From Flavobacteriaceae bacterium (lineage in GTDB: Bacteria; Bacteroidota; Bacteroidia; Flavobacteriales; Flavobacteriaceae): a stretch of DNA of 64,000 nucleotides. The notes under the pieces are model-generated. The model was not told where the DNA came from. It searched no databases and worked only from the letters and a program-made list of their open reading frames with translations. Where the stretch lies: assembly GCA_947457255.1 (NCBI GenBank), contig CANGUZ010000005.1, positions 1 through 64,000 of the forward strand, read 5' to 3'. A program made the translations under genes and the position numbers. The first letter of the stretch is position 1, and the number at the start of each line of letters is the position of its first letter. This document shows positions 8,024-16,667 of the stretch, piece after piece.

Positions 8024-8563
8024 CTAATTCCAATTTTCTTCAAAGCCATAATCTTCAAAGTTTTCTCCGCCATCAAGCATATCTAAATCTTCCTCATCAA
8101 AATCATCTTCAAATTCGCCATAAATATCATCGTTCATATCAGCTTCAAAATCTTTTTCAGGAGCGTCTAGTGGCATTATTCCATGCGAAAAGAGTGTTTC
8201 AGGATACACATTTCCAAGTGTTTGTTCTTCTATTGCAGCTAATTCAACAAGAAATGTCCACATGTTTAGAAAATCATAAACATAAATGATTTTGGTATTT
8301 TCTTTATTTAAAATTTCTGACAAAACATAATCACTCATTATTTTTTGTTCGCCAGGAACATCGCCAGTATCAAAAAGCGAAATCTCCTCGTCCTGATTCC
8401 ATTTATCATCACAAGTATAAAAGGATGCAATTTCAAGACCATCAAACCCAAATGCATTTACAATAGCGTTATGTAAATCTTCTAAAGTATCGTCTTCAAG
8501 TATAGCAATATCTCTAAAAACATCGTCTTCGGTATCGAGAATTACTCTAAATTTATAAACCAT
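8024..8563 (-). CDS. pRiA4b ORF-3-like (IS1096 passenger TnpR-like) protein
   Basis: This 179-residue acidic protein begins VYKFRVILDTEDDVFRDIAILEDDTLEDLHNAIVNAFGFD, the signature of the plasmid pRiA4b ORF-3-like domain, followed by DHLASF-type and YDFLNMWTFLVELAAI motifs. The C-terminal 45 residues are very rich in Asp and Glu (EDDFDEEDLDMLDGGENFEDYG). The family is often annotated as an IS1096 passenger protein, but here there is no transposase nearby and the gene looks like a resident flavobacterial gene. Biochemical function is unknown. Confidence 0.85.
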   Translation of the reverse strand: MVYKFRVILDTEDDVFRDIAILEDDTLEDLHNAIVNAFGFDGLEIASFYTCDDKWNQDEEISLFDTGDVPGEQKIMSDYVLSEILNKENTKIIYVYDFLNMWTFLVELAAIEEQTLGNVYPETLFSHGIMPLDAPEKDFEADMNDDIYGEFEDDFDEEDLDMLDGGENFEDYGFEENWN

Positions 8564-8586
8564 AATCGTATTTTTTGTTGAAAAAG

Positions 8587-8594
8587 CAAATGTA
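8587..8594 (-). promoter_or_regulatory. Candidate -7 box
   Basis: On the minus strand this reads TACATTTG, a full match to TAnnTTTG, 23 bases before the ATG at 8563. No clear TTG at the -33 distance. Confidence 0.4.
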
Positions 8595-8696
8595 AAATAT
8601 AAATTCTGAATTTTAGTTTTTTAGAGTGTTGGATTTTTAGAAATAAAATTTATTAATTCTTAAATAGTATGAGTAGGAAATGGGAGTATATTCAAT

Positions 8697-9089
8697 TTAC
8701 TTTTTTACTTCACTACAAAGTCCAATAATTTGATGTAAAACTGTATGAACTTCTGTTATGGCTTTCAATAGTTCTTCATCAAATGCTTTAGCAACTACTA
8801 ATGCATGAAGCGTTTTGCTTTTAGCTAGTAAATTTTCTGATAGTGTTAAAATTTCTTTCGTTCTATACTCCTCCGGGATGTCTAATTGAAGTAAATCGTT
8901 GGCTTTGTTCATTAATACTTCGGAGCGCGATTTCAGGGGTTCTATATTTCCTTCTTCGGCTGGATGAAATGTTTGTGTAACAACAACTTGTAAATCATTT
9001 ATTGCAGTCCATTTATCAATAGTAGTTTGCGCCGTTATAGAAGTAGCTAAACAAAGGAATACAATTAGTGAGACTATCTTTATTTTCAT
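8697..9089 (-). CDS. Small exported helical protein
   Basis: This 130-residue protein has a clear signal peptide (MKIKIVSLIVFLCLATSITAQ). The mature part is almost entirely helical, with the look of a four-helix bundle (ALVVAKAFDEELLKAITEVHTVLHQIIGLCSEVKK at the end). The periodicity recalls cytochrome c'/b562-like or metal-binding periplasmic bundles, but no CxxCH haem motif is present. No confident family assignment; periplasmic location is inferred. Confidence 0.75.
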   Translation of the reverse strand: MKIKIVSLIVFLCLATSITAQTTIDKWTAINDLQVVVTQTFHPAEEGNIEPLKSRSEVLMNKANDLLQLDIPEEYRTKEILTLSENLLAKSKTLHALVVAKAFDEELLKAITEVHTVLHQIIGLCSEVKK

Positions 9090-9176
9090 TAGATATAAAT
9101 GCTAAACATTAAATAAAGGTAATGATTTTTTAAATAGATATAAAAAAGGAGTATTAAATCTTTAAAAAGAAGATGC

Positions 9177-9211
9177 AAAAAAAAATCCCTAAACTTAAAA
9201 TTCAGGGATTT
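9177..9211 (-). terminator. Rho-independent terminator of pheT
   Basis: The arms AAATCCCT (9183-9190) and AGGGATTT (9204-9211) pair around a 13-base loop. On the minus strand the hairpin runs into nine T residues (9185-9177). It begins 24 bases after the pheT stop codon. Confidence 0.85.
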
Positions 9212-9234
9212 ATGATAGGATTTATAATTTAAAT

Positions 9235-11655
9235 TTATCGTAAACTTGCTCCAAGTTCTGCAATAAAATTCTTTTGTAATTTAGTCATTACTTTATCAAT
9301 TTGCTCGTCTGTTAGTGTTTTTGAGCTGTCTTGAATGGTAAAACTTACGGCATAGGATTTTTTCCCTTCAGGCAAGTTTTTACCTTGATATACATCAAAA
9401 AGATTAATATTCTTCAACAATGTTTTTTCTGATTGACGAGCAATTTTATAGATTGAGTCGAAAGGAATATTTTCATCTAATAATAAAGCTAAATCTCTTC
9501 GCACTTCTGGATATTTAGGAATATCTGTAAATTTAATTTTGTTAGAAAGTAGTTTTAAAACCAAAGCCCAATTAAAATCGGCAAATAACACTTCTTGCTT
9601 TATATCAAAATGTTTTAAAATCGATTTTTTAATAGTTCCAAATTCTACTATTATTTCATCACCTACAGCTATCGCAATTCCTTCGGCAAAAACATCAGAT
9701 TTAACAGGTTCATTTTTGGTTTTACAAATTCCTAATCTAGAAAGTATTGCTTCAACATAACCTTTGAATAAAAAGAAATCTGTAGCTTTCTCTGGACTTG
9801 TCCAACTTTCCTCCGTTCGATTTCCAGTAACAAAAAGCGTTAGATGTTTTTGTTCCTCATAACCTGTTGAGAAATTATGATACGATTTTCCGAATTCGAA
9901 TAATTTTAAATCAGAATTTTTACGATTAATATTATAGGAAACGGCTTCTAATCCTGAGAATAATAGCGATTGCCTCATAGCGGATAAATCGCTACTTAAA
10001 GGGTTTAGCATCATTACATTATGCTCTTTTAGCAATAGCTCAGATAGTTCGACATAGTCTGGTGAAGTCAACGAATTGGCCATCATTTCATGAAATCCTA
10101 ATACGTTTAGTTGTGTTCCAATAATATTTTGAACTTTATAATCTTCGGTTCTTGCCGAGTTGGAAACCGTAGCATTTAGTTTTTTAGTAAAATTGATGTT
10201 GTTGTATCCGTATACTCGAAGGATTTCTTCAATAACATCAACCTCTCTTTGTACATCAACTCTATACGCAGGAACGGTAAGTCCTAATCCAGCATCGGTA
10301 ACACTATTAACCTTAATATCAAGCGATGCTAAAATCTTTTTAATAATTTCTTTTGGTAATTCTTGGCCTATTAATTTTGCTGTTTTTGCAAAATTTAAAA
10401 ACACTGGAAAATCAGCTATTTTTTTAGGATATACATCTATGATATCCGATGTGATTTCGCCCCCAGCTACTTCTTGTATTAATAAAGCGGCACGTTTTAA
10501 AGCATATTCAGTAATTGTAGGATCAACTCCTCTTTCAAATCGAAAAGAAGCATCTGTGCTTAAAGTATGCCTTTTTGCTGTTTTTCTTACACTTACAGGA
10601 TCAAAATAAGCGCTTTCTAGGAAGATATTAGTTGTGTTTTCAGTAACCCCCGAATTTTTTCCGCCAAAGACTCCAGCTATGCAAAGCGGCCCTTTGTCAT
10701 CGCAAATCATTAAGTCTTCTTCGTGTAAGCTACGTTCTATGTCATCAAGAGTGGTAAACTTTGTTCCTGTTGGTAGCGTTTTTACAACAATTTTGCCATT
10801 AATTTTAGAAGCATCAAACGCATGTAAAGGTTGACCTAATTCATGTAAAACATAATTCGTTACATCAACTATATTATTTTTAGGATTCAATCCAATTGAT
10901 TTTAAACGGTTTTGCAACCATTCTGGAGATGGCTTTACGGTAATACCCGAAATGGTTACTCCGCAATATCTAGGAGCTAGTTTTGCGTCTTTAACGGAGA
11001 CATCAATTTTTAAAGTACGTTTGTCTACCCTAAAATTACTAACAGAAGGCGTAATCAATTCTACATTTACACCACTCTGAATAAGTCCTGCTCTTAAATC
11101 TCTAGCCGTTCCCAAATGACTCATCGCATCAGCCCGGTTAGGAGTTAATCCGATTTCGAATATTTCATCATTTTCAATTTTGAATACTTTAGCAACCGAT
11201 GTTCCAGGTTTTAATGCAGCATCTAAAATCATAATACCTTCATGACTTGTTCCTAGACCCAATTCATCTTCGGCACAAATCATTCCGTGACTTTCTTGAT
11301 CCCTAATTTTTCCTTTTTTTATAACAAATGAATCTCCGTTTTTATCGTATAAAGTAGTTCCTATGGTGGCAACAGGGACTTTTTGTCCTGCTGCAACATT
11401 ACTGGCACCGCATACTATTTGAACTGGAGTTCCATCGCCTAAATCCACAGTTGTTACTTTTAATCGGTCGGCATTAGGGTGTTGCTCACATGTTAGAACA
11501 TGACCTACAACAATTCCTTCTAGACCTCCTTTTACCGATTGGTATTTTTCAACTATCTCTACTTCAAGTCCTAAGTCGGTTAATAATGCTGCAGTTTCGT
11601 CAGATTTCCAATCAATTTTAATGAATTGTTTTAACCAATTGTACGATATTTTCAT
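9235..11655 (-). CDS. pheT: Phenylalanyl-tRNA synthetase beta subunit
   Basis: This 806-residue protein has the usual bacterial PheT length and domain order. It has an N-terminal catalytic-like segment (MKISYNWLKQFI), an EMAP/tRNA-binding domain at about 40-150 (GIVVGHVLTCEQHPNADRLKVTTVD), the B3/B4 editing region at about 210-380, the B5 domain at about 400-475, and a C-terminal FDX-ACB anticodon-binding domain at about 715-806 (YPEVRRDLALLLDE). It pairs with PheS, which is not in the window, to charge tRNA-Phe and to edit misacylated Tyr-tRNA-Phe. It lies 64 bases after recG on the same strand and ends at a strong terminator. Confidence 0.97.
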   Translation of the reverse strand: MKISYNWLKQFIKIDWKSDETAALLTDLGLEVEIVEKYQSVKGGLEGIVVGHVLTCEQHPNADRLKVTTVDLGDGTPVQIVCGASNVAAGQKVPVATIGTTLYDKNGDSFVIKKGKIRDQESHGMICAEDELGLGTSHEGIMILDAALKPGTSVAKVFKIENDEIFEIGLTPNRADAMSHLGTARDLRAGLIQSGVNVELITPSVSNFRVDKRTLKIDVSVKDAKLAPRYCGVTISGITVKPSPEWLQNRLKSIGLNPKNNIVDVTNYVLHELGQPLHAFDASKINGKIVVKTLPTGTKFTTLDDIERSLHEEDLMICDDKGPLCIAGVFGGKNSGVTENTTNIFLESAYFDPVSVRKTAKRHTLSTDASFRFERGVDPTITEYALKRAALLIQEVAGGEITSDIIDVYPKKIADFPVFLNFAKTAKLIGQELPKEIIKKILASLDIKVNSVTDAGLGLTVPAYRVDVQREVDVIEEILRVYGYNNINFTKKLNATVSNSARTEDYKVQNIIGTQLNVLGFHEMMANSLTSPDYVELSELLLKEHNVMMLNPLSSDLSAMRQSLLFSGLEAVSYNINRKNSDLKLFEFGKSYHNFSTGYEEQKHLTLFVTGNRTEESWTSPEKATDFFLFKGYVEAILSRLGICKTKNEPVKSDVFAEGIAIAVGDEIIVEFGTIKKSILKHFDIKQEVLFADFNWALVLKLLSNKIKFTDIPKYPEVRRDLALLLDENIPFDSIYKIARQSEKTLLKNINLFDVYQGKNLPEGKKSYAVSFTIQDSSKTLTDEQIDKVMTKLQKNFIAELGASLR

Positions 11656-11689
11656 GTTACTTTTAATCTATTTTCAAGTTGCCAAAGAT

Positions 11690-11717
11690 AATTATCAATT
11701 ATCAATTATCAATTATC
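11690..11717. repeat. Four tandem copies of a 7-base unit
   Basis: AATTATC is repeated four times without error in the 64-base gap between recG and pheT. It ends two bases before the recG stop codon (11720, read on the minus strand). Confidence 0.85.
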
Positions 11718-11719
11718 AT

Positions 11720-13825
11720 TTAGCTAATATAATTCCAAATAGTTGCTTTTTTTGTCAATTCGATAAATGCTAATCTTAAAGCAGCATGTTCAGGTTTTAA
11801 CATAGGCGCATCATCTTTTAAAAGTTTTATCGCATGATGCCTTGCGAGCAATAAAATGTCTTTGTCTCGAACGATATCAGCAATACGCAAGTTAAGTACG
11901 CCACTTTGTTGGGTTCCCATTATATCGCCAGGTCCTCTTAACTTCAAATCTACTTCGGCAATTTCAAATCCATCATTGGTGCGACACATGGTTTCCATTC
12001 GGGTTTTACTGTCGCTTGATAATTTATGCGAAGTCATTAATATACAATAACTCTGTTCGGCTCCACGACCCACTCGACCTCGCAATTGATGCAATTGTGA
12101 GAGTCCAAAACGCTCGGCACTTTCAATTATCATAACACTAGCATTAGGGATATTTACACCTACTTCAATCACTGTGGTGGCGACCATGATATTGGTTTTC
12201 CCATCTGCAAAACGTTTCATTTCAGCATCTTTATCGGCAGGTTTCATTTTGCCGTGAAGAATTGAAATAGCATATTGAGGAAGTGGAAAATCTCTAGAAA
12301 TACTTTCATAACCGTCCATTAAGTCTTTGAAATCCATTTTTTCAGATTCCTGAATCAACGGATAAACAATATAAATCTGTCTGCCCTTGGCTATTTCATC
12401 CCGAATAAATTTCCAAACTTTCAATCGGTTGCTGTCAAAACGATGCACGGTTTGAATGGATTTTCGCCCGGGAGGCAGTTCATCAATAACAGAAATATCC
12501 AAATCGCCATACAAACTCATGGCTAAAGTTCGCGGAATAGGGGTAGCGGTCATGACCAATACGTGTGGTGGAATCTCATTTTTTTTCCATAATTTAGAAC
12601 GTTGTTCTACACCAAAACGATGTTGTTCATCGATAATGGCTAAACCTAAATTCTGAAATTGCACTTTGTCTTCTAGTAAGGCATGCGTTCCTATAATTAT
12701 ATGCAAACTACCGTTTTCTAGACCTTCGTGAATGATCTTCCTTTCAGAAGTTTTAGTTGAGCCTGTAAGGATTTTAATATTGATATTTAATGATTTAGCT
12801 AACTCACTCAATCCTAAAAAATGCTGATTGGCTAGAATTTCTGTCGGAGCCATCAAGCACGATTGAAATCCGTTGTCTAATGCTAATAACATACTCATAA
12901 AGGCCACAATGGTTTTTCCAGAACCCACATCACCTTGTAACAATCGGTTCATTTGGGCAGGATTTCCCATATCATTCCGAATTTCTTTGAGTACGCGTTT
13001 CTGCGCATTGGTCAAATCAAAAGGCAAATGGTTTTGAAAAAACGTATTGAAATAATCACCAACTAGTGTAAAAGGATGTCCTTTTATTTTTTGTTTTCGG
13101 ATGAGGTTCTTGGTAATCAGTTGCAGTTGAATGAAGAACAATTCTTCAAATTTCAAGCGAAATTGAGCCTTTGCTAAAGCATCAGAACTTTTGGGGAAAT
13201 GGATGTTAAAAAGTGCCGATTTTTTTGAAATTAACTTTAATTCATCAATTAAATAATGTGGTAAAGTTTCAGAAAATAGATCTTGGGTTTCCTGAAACAA
13301 TTGTTGCATAAGCTTATTAACCACTCGATTAGAAATACCTCGATTCGTCAAGGTTTCTGTAGATGGATAAACGGGTTGCATAGCAGAACGTAAACTTTGT
13401 TCGTGTTCCGAAAGCAATTCTATTTCGGGATGTGACATACTGAAAGCGCCACCAAATAAAGCACATCTTCCAAAAATTACACAAACTTCATTGAGTTTTA
13501 AACTTTCTTTAATCCATTTGATGCCTTGAAACCAAACCAATTCTATTTGTCCTGTATCGTCAGTAAAAGTTGCAACCAATCGCTTTTGATTTTTGCCAAA
13601 TTCCACGGTTTTGATGTGAATAATTTTACCGATTATTTGTACATCTGTCGCATTGTTTTGCAATTCATTAATTTTGTAATATCGCGTTCGGTCAATGTAG
13701 CGGTTGGGAAATAAATGGATTAAATCTTCATACTTATGAATACCTAACTCTTTTCGGAGTAGCTCACCACGATTGGGACCAACACCTTTAAGATATTCGA
13801 TAGGAGTTTGAAGAAGGTTTGACAT
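11720..13825 (-). CDS. recG: ATP-dependent DNA helicase RecG
   Basis: The 701 residues carry the N-terminal wedge/OB domain (about 60-150, VQIIGKIIHIKTVEFGKNQ), then a superfamily 2 helicase core. Walker A is LLQGDVGSGKT near residue 300, DEQH box IIDEQHRFGVEQR, motif III MTATPIPRTLAMSLYGD, and motif VI QLRGRVGRG followed by the RecG-specific C-terminal region. RecG reverses stalled replication forks and branch-migrates Holliday junctions. It is probably cotranscribed with pheT downstream. Confidence 0.97.
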   Translation of the reverse strand: MSNLLQTPIEYLKGVGPNRGELLRKELGIHKYEDLIHLFPNRYIDRTRYYKINELQNNATDVQIIGKIIHIKTVEFGKNQKRLVATFTDDTGQIELVWFQGIKWIKESLKLNEVCVIFGRCALFGGAFSMSHPEIELLSEHEQSLRSAMQPVYPSTETLTNRGISNRVVNKLMQQLFQETQDLFSETLPHYLIDELKLISKKSALFNIHFPKSSDALAKAQFRLKFEELFFIQLQLITKNLIRKQKIKGHPFTLVGDYFNTFFQNHLPFDLTNAQKRVLKEIRNDMGNPAQMNRLLQGDVGSGKTIVAFMSMLLALDNGFQSCLMAPTEILANQHFLGLSELAKSLNINIKILTGSTKTSERKIIHEGLENGSLHIIIGTHALLEDKVQFQNLGLAIIDEQHRFGVEQRSKLWKKNEIPPHVLVMTATPIPRTLAMSLYGDLDISVIDELPPGRKSIQTVHRFDSNRLKVWKFIRDEIAKGRQIYIVYPLIQESEKMDFKDLMDGYESISRDFPLPQYAISILHGKMKPADKDAEMKRFADGKTNIMVATTVIEVGVNIPNASVMIIESAERFGLSQLHQLRGRVGRGAEQSYCILMTSHKLSSDSKTRMETMCRTNDGFEIAEVDLKLRGPGDIMGTQQSGVLNLRIADIVRDKDILLLARHHAIKLLKDDAPMLKPEHAALRLAFIELTKKATIWNYIS

Positions 13826-14149
13826 TTTAGATTTTTTGGAAAAGAGAATTAAGAAAATAGATTATAGAATAAAGATTTCTCTGATCTATTCTCTTTGTTC
13901 TACATTCTTTTATCTTTTAAAAGCGAAGATAGTTTTTTGTTTGGAAATTCGGAAATGGAAGTAATGAGATTATTCCTTCTATGCGAATGGATAAGTTTAA
14001 TCAGAGCCATCATTAAATAGGATAAACCATTAAGAGATTTAAGAAAGTTAAGACATAATGACCCAATCTGCTAAAGATTTCTAAAAGAATAGGCGAAGCA
14101 TACTTAACTTTCTTAATGGTTCAAAAAAATCAATATATTTATATTCCTA
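13826..14149. other. Intergenic region with pyrimidine tract and inverted repeat
   Basis: No gene is seen in these 324 bases. The first 90 bases hold a pyrimidine-rich simple sequence (repeats like TTCTCTTTGTTCTA) similar to that at 7979-8035. The last 130 bases hold a bulged inverted repeat (14024-14121, listed separately). Confidence 0.6.
14024..14121. repeat. Bulged 19-base inverted repeat, interspersed-type
   Basis: The right arm at 14103-14121 (CTTAACTTTCTTAATGGTT) is the exact complement of a left arm that starts AACCATTAAGA near 14025 and ends AAGTTAAG at 14052. The left arm is interrupted by about nine extra bases. The uninterrupted inner part, AAGAAAGTTAAG / CTTAACTTTCTT, is perfect over 12 bases. 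The spacer is 50 bases. Confidence 0.7.
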
Positions 14150-15220
14150 CTAATTAATCACAGCATTTATTTTCTCCCAAAGCGCATTGTCAAAACCAGA
14201 TACCGCAAAATAGGGATCCTCGGGGTTAGCGGCGTTACCCATTCGTACAATAACCATTTTTTTGCTTGGCACTACATAAATACGCTGGTCACTGGCTCCC
14301 ATTGCCGCATACATATCCGCTGGTGCATTAGGCACTAAGGAACCTGGATAAACCGTTTGTTCACTCGGAATCATGTATTTTGTTTTGCCGTTCAACCACC
14401 ACAAGTAGCCGTAGGAAGGATTGACAGTTTGGGAGGTTGTGGTACTTTCATTAAAAAAAGTTTCATTGATAATCTGCTCATTATTCCATTTTCCTTTGTT
14501 GAGTGCCAAAAGACCAAATCGAGACATACTCCTAGTCGTGCTGTGATAGATGGTAAAGATAGGGCCGAAATTCCAATACCCATCCATTCCAATTTTGTTC
14601 TTTAGTTTTTCGTTGAAATAGGTTTCAAAAGGTTTTCCGCTGGCGTCGGAGACTACATCGGTCAGTTTCTGAAAGACATTACCATAAGCCCATCTCGTTC
14701 CTGCATCAGCGACATAGGTGAGATTGGGTTTTACAATCAATTCTTTGGTATCATCAATTCCAGAAGTCATGGTCAATAAGTTTCTAACGGTAATTAGGTT
14801 CTCTTTGTCCAAAGGCATGTTGGTCCATGCGGTTCCTAAATAATCAGAAGCTTTATTGTTTATAGACAATAGGCCGTCTTGTTGCGCTATACCTGTTGTT
14901 GTAGCTACCAATGTTTTACCCGCACTGTTCCATTTCCAGGTGTCAGTTGCAGTGTGACCGTTAAAGTACTCTTCCATAACAATTCGTCCGTTGACTAGTA
15001 TCATGAAGGATTTGGTGTTTTTATCAATAAGAAAATCTTTTAAGGGTTGCACCGCACTTTCATTCCAACCGAGACTGTTAAGCGATTTTGTTTCCCAAGT
15101 AGAACTTGTTGTTGGGAAATACATCGATTCGGTTGGTGCAGGTTGATTCGTGTCGTCACTGTTGCTGCAACTTGAAATGGATAGGGATAGCAGGATAAAA
15201 AGGGTAAAAGACTTTATCAT
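14150..15220 (-). CDS. Serine hydrolase lipoprotein, class C beta-lactamase fold
   Basis: This 356-residue protein has a lipoprotein signal (lipobox ending SISSC, Cys18). The catalytic SxxK motif is S99-A-G-K102 (WKWNSAGKTLVA) and the second motif YxN is Y179-G-N181, which places it in the AmpC/EstB/Pab87 family of serine beta-lactamase-like hydrolases. A late SDQ/G segment (AAMGASDQRIYVVPSKKMVIVRMG) stands where the third motif is expected. Likely activities are esterase or D-amino-acid peptidase. True beta-lactamase activity is not implied. It is probably anchored in a membrane facing the periplasm or outside. The gene is monocistronic. Confidence 0.88.
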   Translation of the reverse strand: MIKSFTLFILLSLSISSCSNSDDTNQPAPTESMYFPTTSSTWETKSLNSLGWNESAVQPLKDFLIDKNTKSFMILVNGRIVMEEYFNGHTATDTWKWNSAGKTLVATTTGIAQQDGLLSINNKASDYLGTAWTNMPLDKENLITVRNLLTMTSGIDDTKELIVKPNLTYVADAGTRWAYGNVFQKLTDVVSDASGKPFETYFNEKLKNKIGMDGYWNFGPIFTIYHSTTRSMSRFGLLALNKGKWNNEQIINETFFNESTTTSQTVNPSYGYLWWLNGKTKYMIPSEQTVYPGSLVPNAPADMYAAMGASDQRIYVVPSKKMVIVRMGNAANPEDPYFAVSGFDNALWEKINAVIN

Positions 15221-15659
15221 GGTTTTTGGTTTTAATTTGCCTGTTTGACATTGTTTTTGCCAAAAGGTTTAAAAAGTGTTTGATTTAATCCGTAAGGTGA
15301 AATTAATTTTTAACCACATAGGCACATAGAATTAGCTTGTATTTAAAAGAGTCGAATAGGTTTGATACTAAATTAATACCTATTTTTGGATTTGCAAAAT
15401 CTTCCAAATACAAAACCATCTTCCCATTAAGCCAATTGTCCAAATACTCTATGCTAGTGCTCGATTGCATCGAGTGCCTACTTACTTTTTAGGTTAAATA
15501 AAGCGTTTGCAACGCGGTTCGAATAAATAGGCTTATAGAAAAACGATTTTTATTTTACTATCCGCGTTGCAAACGCTATGATTTTTGTTTTGATTTATGC
15601 AGGTACTCGATGCAATCGAGCACCAGAAAAATTGAACAAACGAGCTCTAGTTGGGGAGA
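15221..15659. other. Intergenic region dominated by a nested palindrome
   Basis: No gene is seen in these 439 bases. The stretch AACCACATAGGCACATAG near 15313-15330 looks like a dispersed flavobacterial intergenic motif. 15457-15623 holds the nested palindromic element listed separately. Confidence 0.55.
15457..15623. repeat. REPIN-like nested palindromic element
   Basis: The outer arms at 15457-15479 and 15601-15623 are inverted copies with 22 of 23 matches. The inner arms at 15502-15517 (AGCGTTTGCAACGCGG) and 15562-15577 are perfect inverted copies over 16 bases. Each outer arm contains its own palindrome (CTCGATTGCATCGAG), and each inner arm contains a shorter one. Two inverted REP-like units round a spacer is the layout of a REPIN moved by a RAYT (Y1 transposase). 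No RAYT gene is in the window. Confidence 0.72.
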
Positions 15660-16520
15660 TTATTGACTGGCTTTATCTAAATTAACTCCTGTTATTTTTT
15701 TAATCGAATCAAAAGGAAACCATTTTACTGTTAAATTATGCTTCCCGCCAATACTTTCCATTTTTAGAATGCATGGACTTCCTTCTTTATCTTTCATATT
15801 TATTAAGAGATGTAAAAGTTCAAAACCAGCCTGTTTGTGATGTTTATAAGCTAAATGTTTTATCTCTAAATTTATCTTTTTTAGTAAATTATACTTAGTA
15901 TTTATTAATGATAAAATGTCAAATTTTTCTTCTTGATTTTGTAATTCTCCAGTAATTGGATTTCCCCAATCAAATTGTTGTAACAGATTGTCCCTTACAA
16001 GGGACAAAATTAAAACATGTTTTGTTCCATCTTTTTCATTAGATGAACTCGTTGTTAATGAGCCAGCAGGCAATCCACAATGTTGAGAATAATTTCTTAA
16101 TTTATATAAAAATCTATATGAGAAATTGTTGTCATATGCGGAGCTCGTTTCAGTTTTGAAAATTTTGAATTCTTCTGAATCTACTCCATATTCTCTTTTT
16201 AATCTTGTCTCAGTATGGTCTAAATATGTTCTAATTGATGAAAGTAAATTTAGAATTAATCTGTTAATTTCTAAATGAAGATGCTCTTGTTCAGGTGAAT
16301 ATAGATTACCATCACTCATTTTTTTTGTTATCGCTTCAATTTTGGACATTAAATCAATGTAATTTAATTCTACAATCTTAAAAAGATTTTCATCGTTTTT
16401 TAGAACCATAAGTTTTAAGATATAGTCTGAATATTTAAGGTATTCAGTTTCATTGAAATCAACATCCGCTTTGAATTCAGAATTTTTGAATATTGATAAA
16501 GAATATGTTGTTTTACTCAT
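15660..16520 (-). CDS. Hypothetical protein with HEPN-like RNxxxH motif
   Basis: I start this at the ATG at 16520 (286 residues, MSKTTYSLSIF). An in-frame ATG at 16634 would add 38 hydrophobic residues, but it would overlap the promoter region of the divergent gene and reads like untranslated DNA. The protein is cytoplasmic and largely helical. Residues about 80-150 hold two long helices, the second ending FSYRFLYKLRNYSQHCGLP, where R142-N143-x3-H147 fits the catalytic RxxxxH motif of HEPN ribonucleases (Arg followed by a polar residue). HEPN proteins serve in toxin-antitoxin and phage defence as well as RNA processing. I do not recognise a named family, and the C-terminal half is unassigned. 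There is no antitoxin-like neighbour; it sits beside the REPIN-like element. Confidence 0.68.
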   Translation of the reverse strand: MSKTTYSLSIFKNSEFKADVDFNETEYLKYSDYILKLMVLKNDENLFKIVELNYIDLMSKIEAITKKMSDGNLYSPEQEHLHLEINRLILNLLSSIRTYLDHTETRLKREYGVDSEEFKIFKTETSSAYDNNFSYRFLYKLRNYSQHCGLPAGSLTTSSSNEKDGTKHVLILSLVRDNLLQQFDWGNPITGELQNQEEKFDILSLINTKYNLLKKINLEIKHLAYKHHKQAGFELLHLLINMKDKEGSPCILKMESIGGKHNLTVKWFPFDSIKKITGVNLDKASQ

Positions 16521-16638
16521 TACTTCTAGTTTGTTTATGCTTGCTAGTGACCATAGTATATATACGCTACTCACTAGCATCATTTTCAAATATACTATTT
16601 TTTTCAAACAGTTGCATTTTATTATATACCACAATCCT

Positions 16639-16646
16639 TATATTTG
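16639..16646 (+). promoter_or_regulatory. Candidate -7 box of the DUF1697 gene
   Basis: TATATTTG matches TAnnTTTG and lies 21 bases before the ATG at 16668. A TTG at 16612-16614 is 24 bases upstream, slightly too far for the usual spacing. This box overlaps an in-frame ATG at 16644, which argues that translation begins at 16668. Confidence 0.4.
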
Positions 16647-16667
16647 AATACTCTTAAATACCTTTTC

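Noticed and set aside
7969..8289. 106-codon plus-strand frame
   Set aside because: Antisense to the pRiA4b ORF-3-like gene; its residues reflect the acidic tail of that gene read backwards.
8024..8563. Insertion sequence suggested by the IS1096 passenger name
   Set aside because: No transposase, terminal inverted repeats or target duplications are seen around this gene; the name reflects family annotation only.
10160..10609. 149-codon plus-strand frame
   Set aside because: It lies wholly antisense to pheT, which is certain, and has no promoter or family features.
15517..15525. GGTTCGAAT-like sequence resembling a tRNA T-loop
   Set aside because: It is part of the nested palindrome and no tRNA arms or anticodon loop can be built around it.
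16521..16634. N-terminal extension of the HEPN-like protein from an ATG at 16634
   Set aside because: The extra 38 residues are hydrophobic and unlike the rest, would make a cytoplasmic-looking protein membrane-bound, and overlap the promoter region of the divergent gene.
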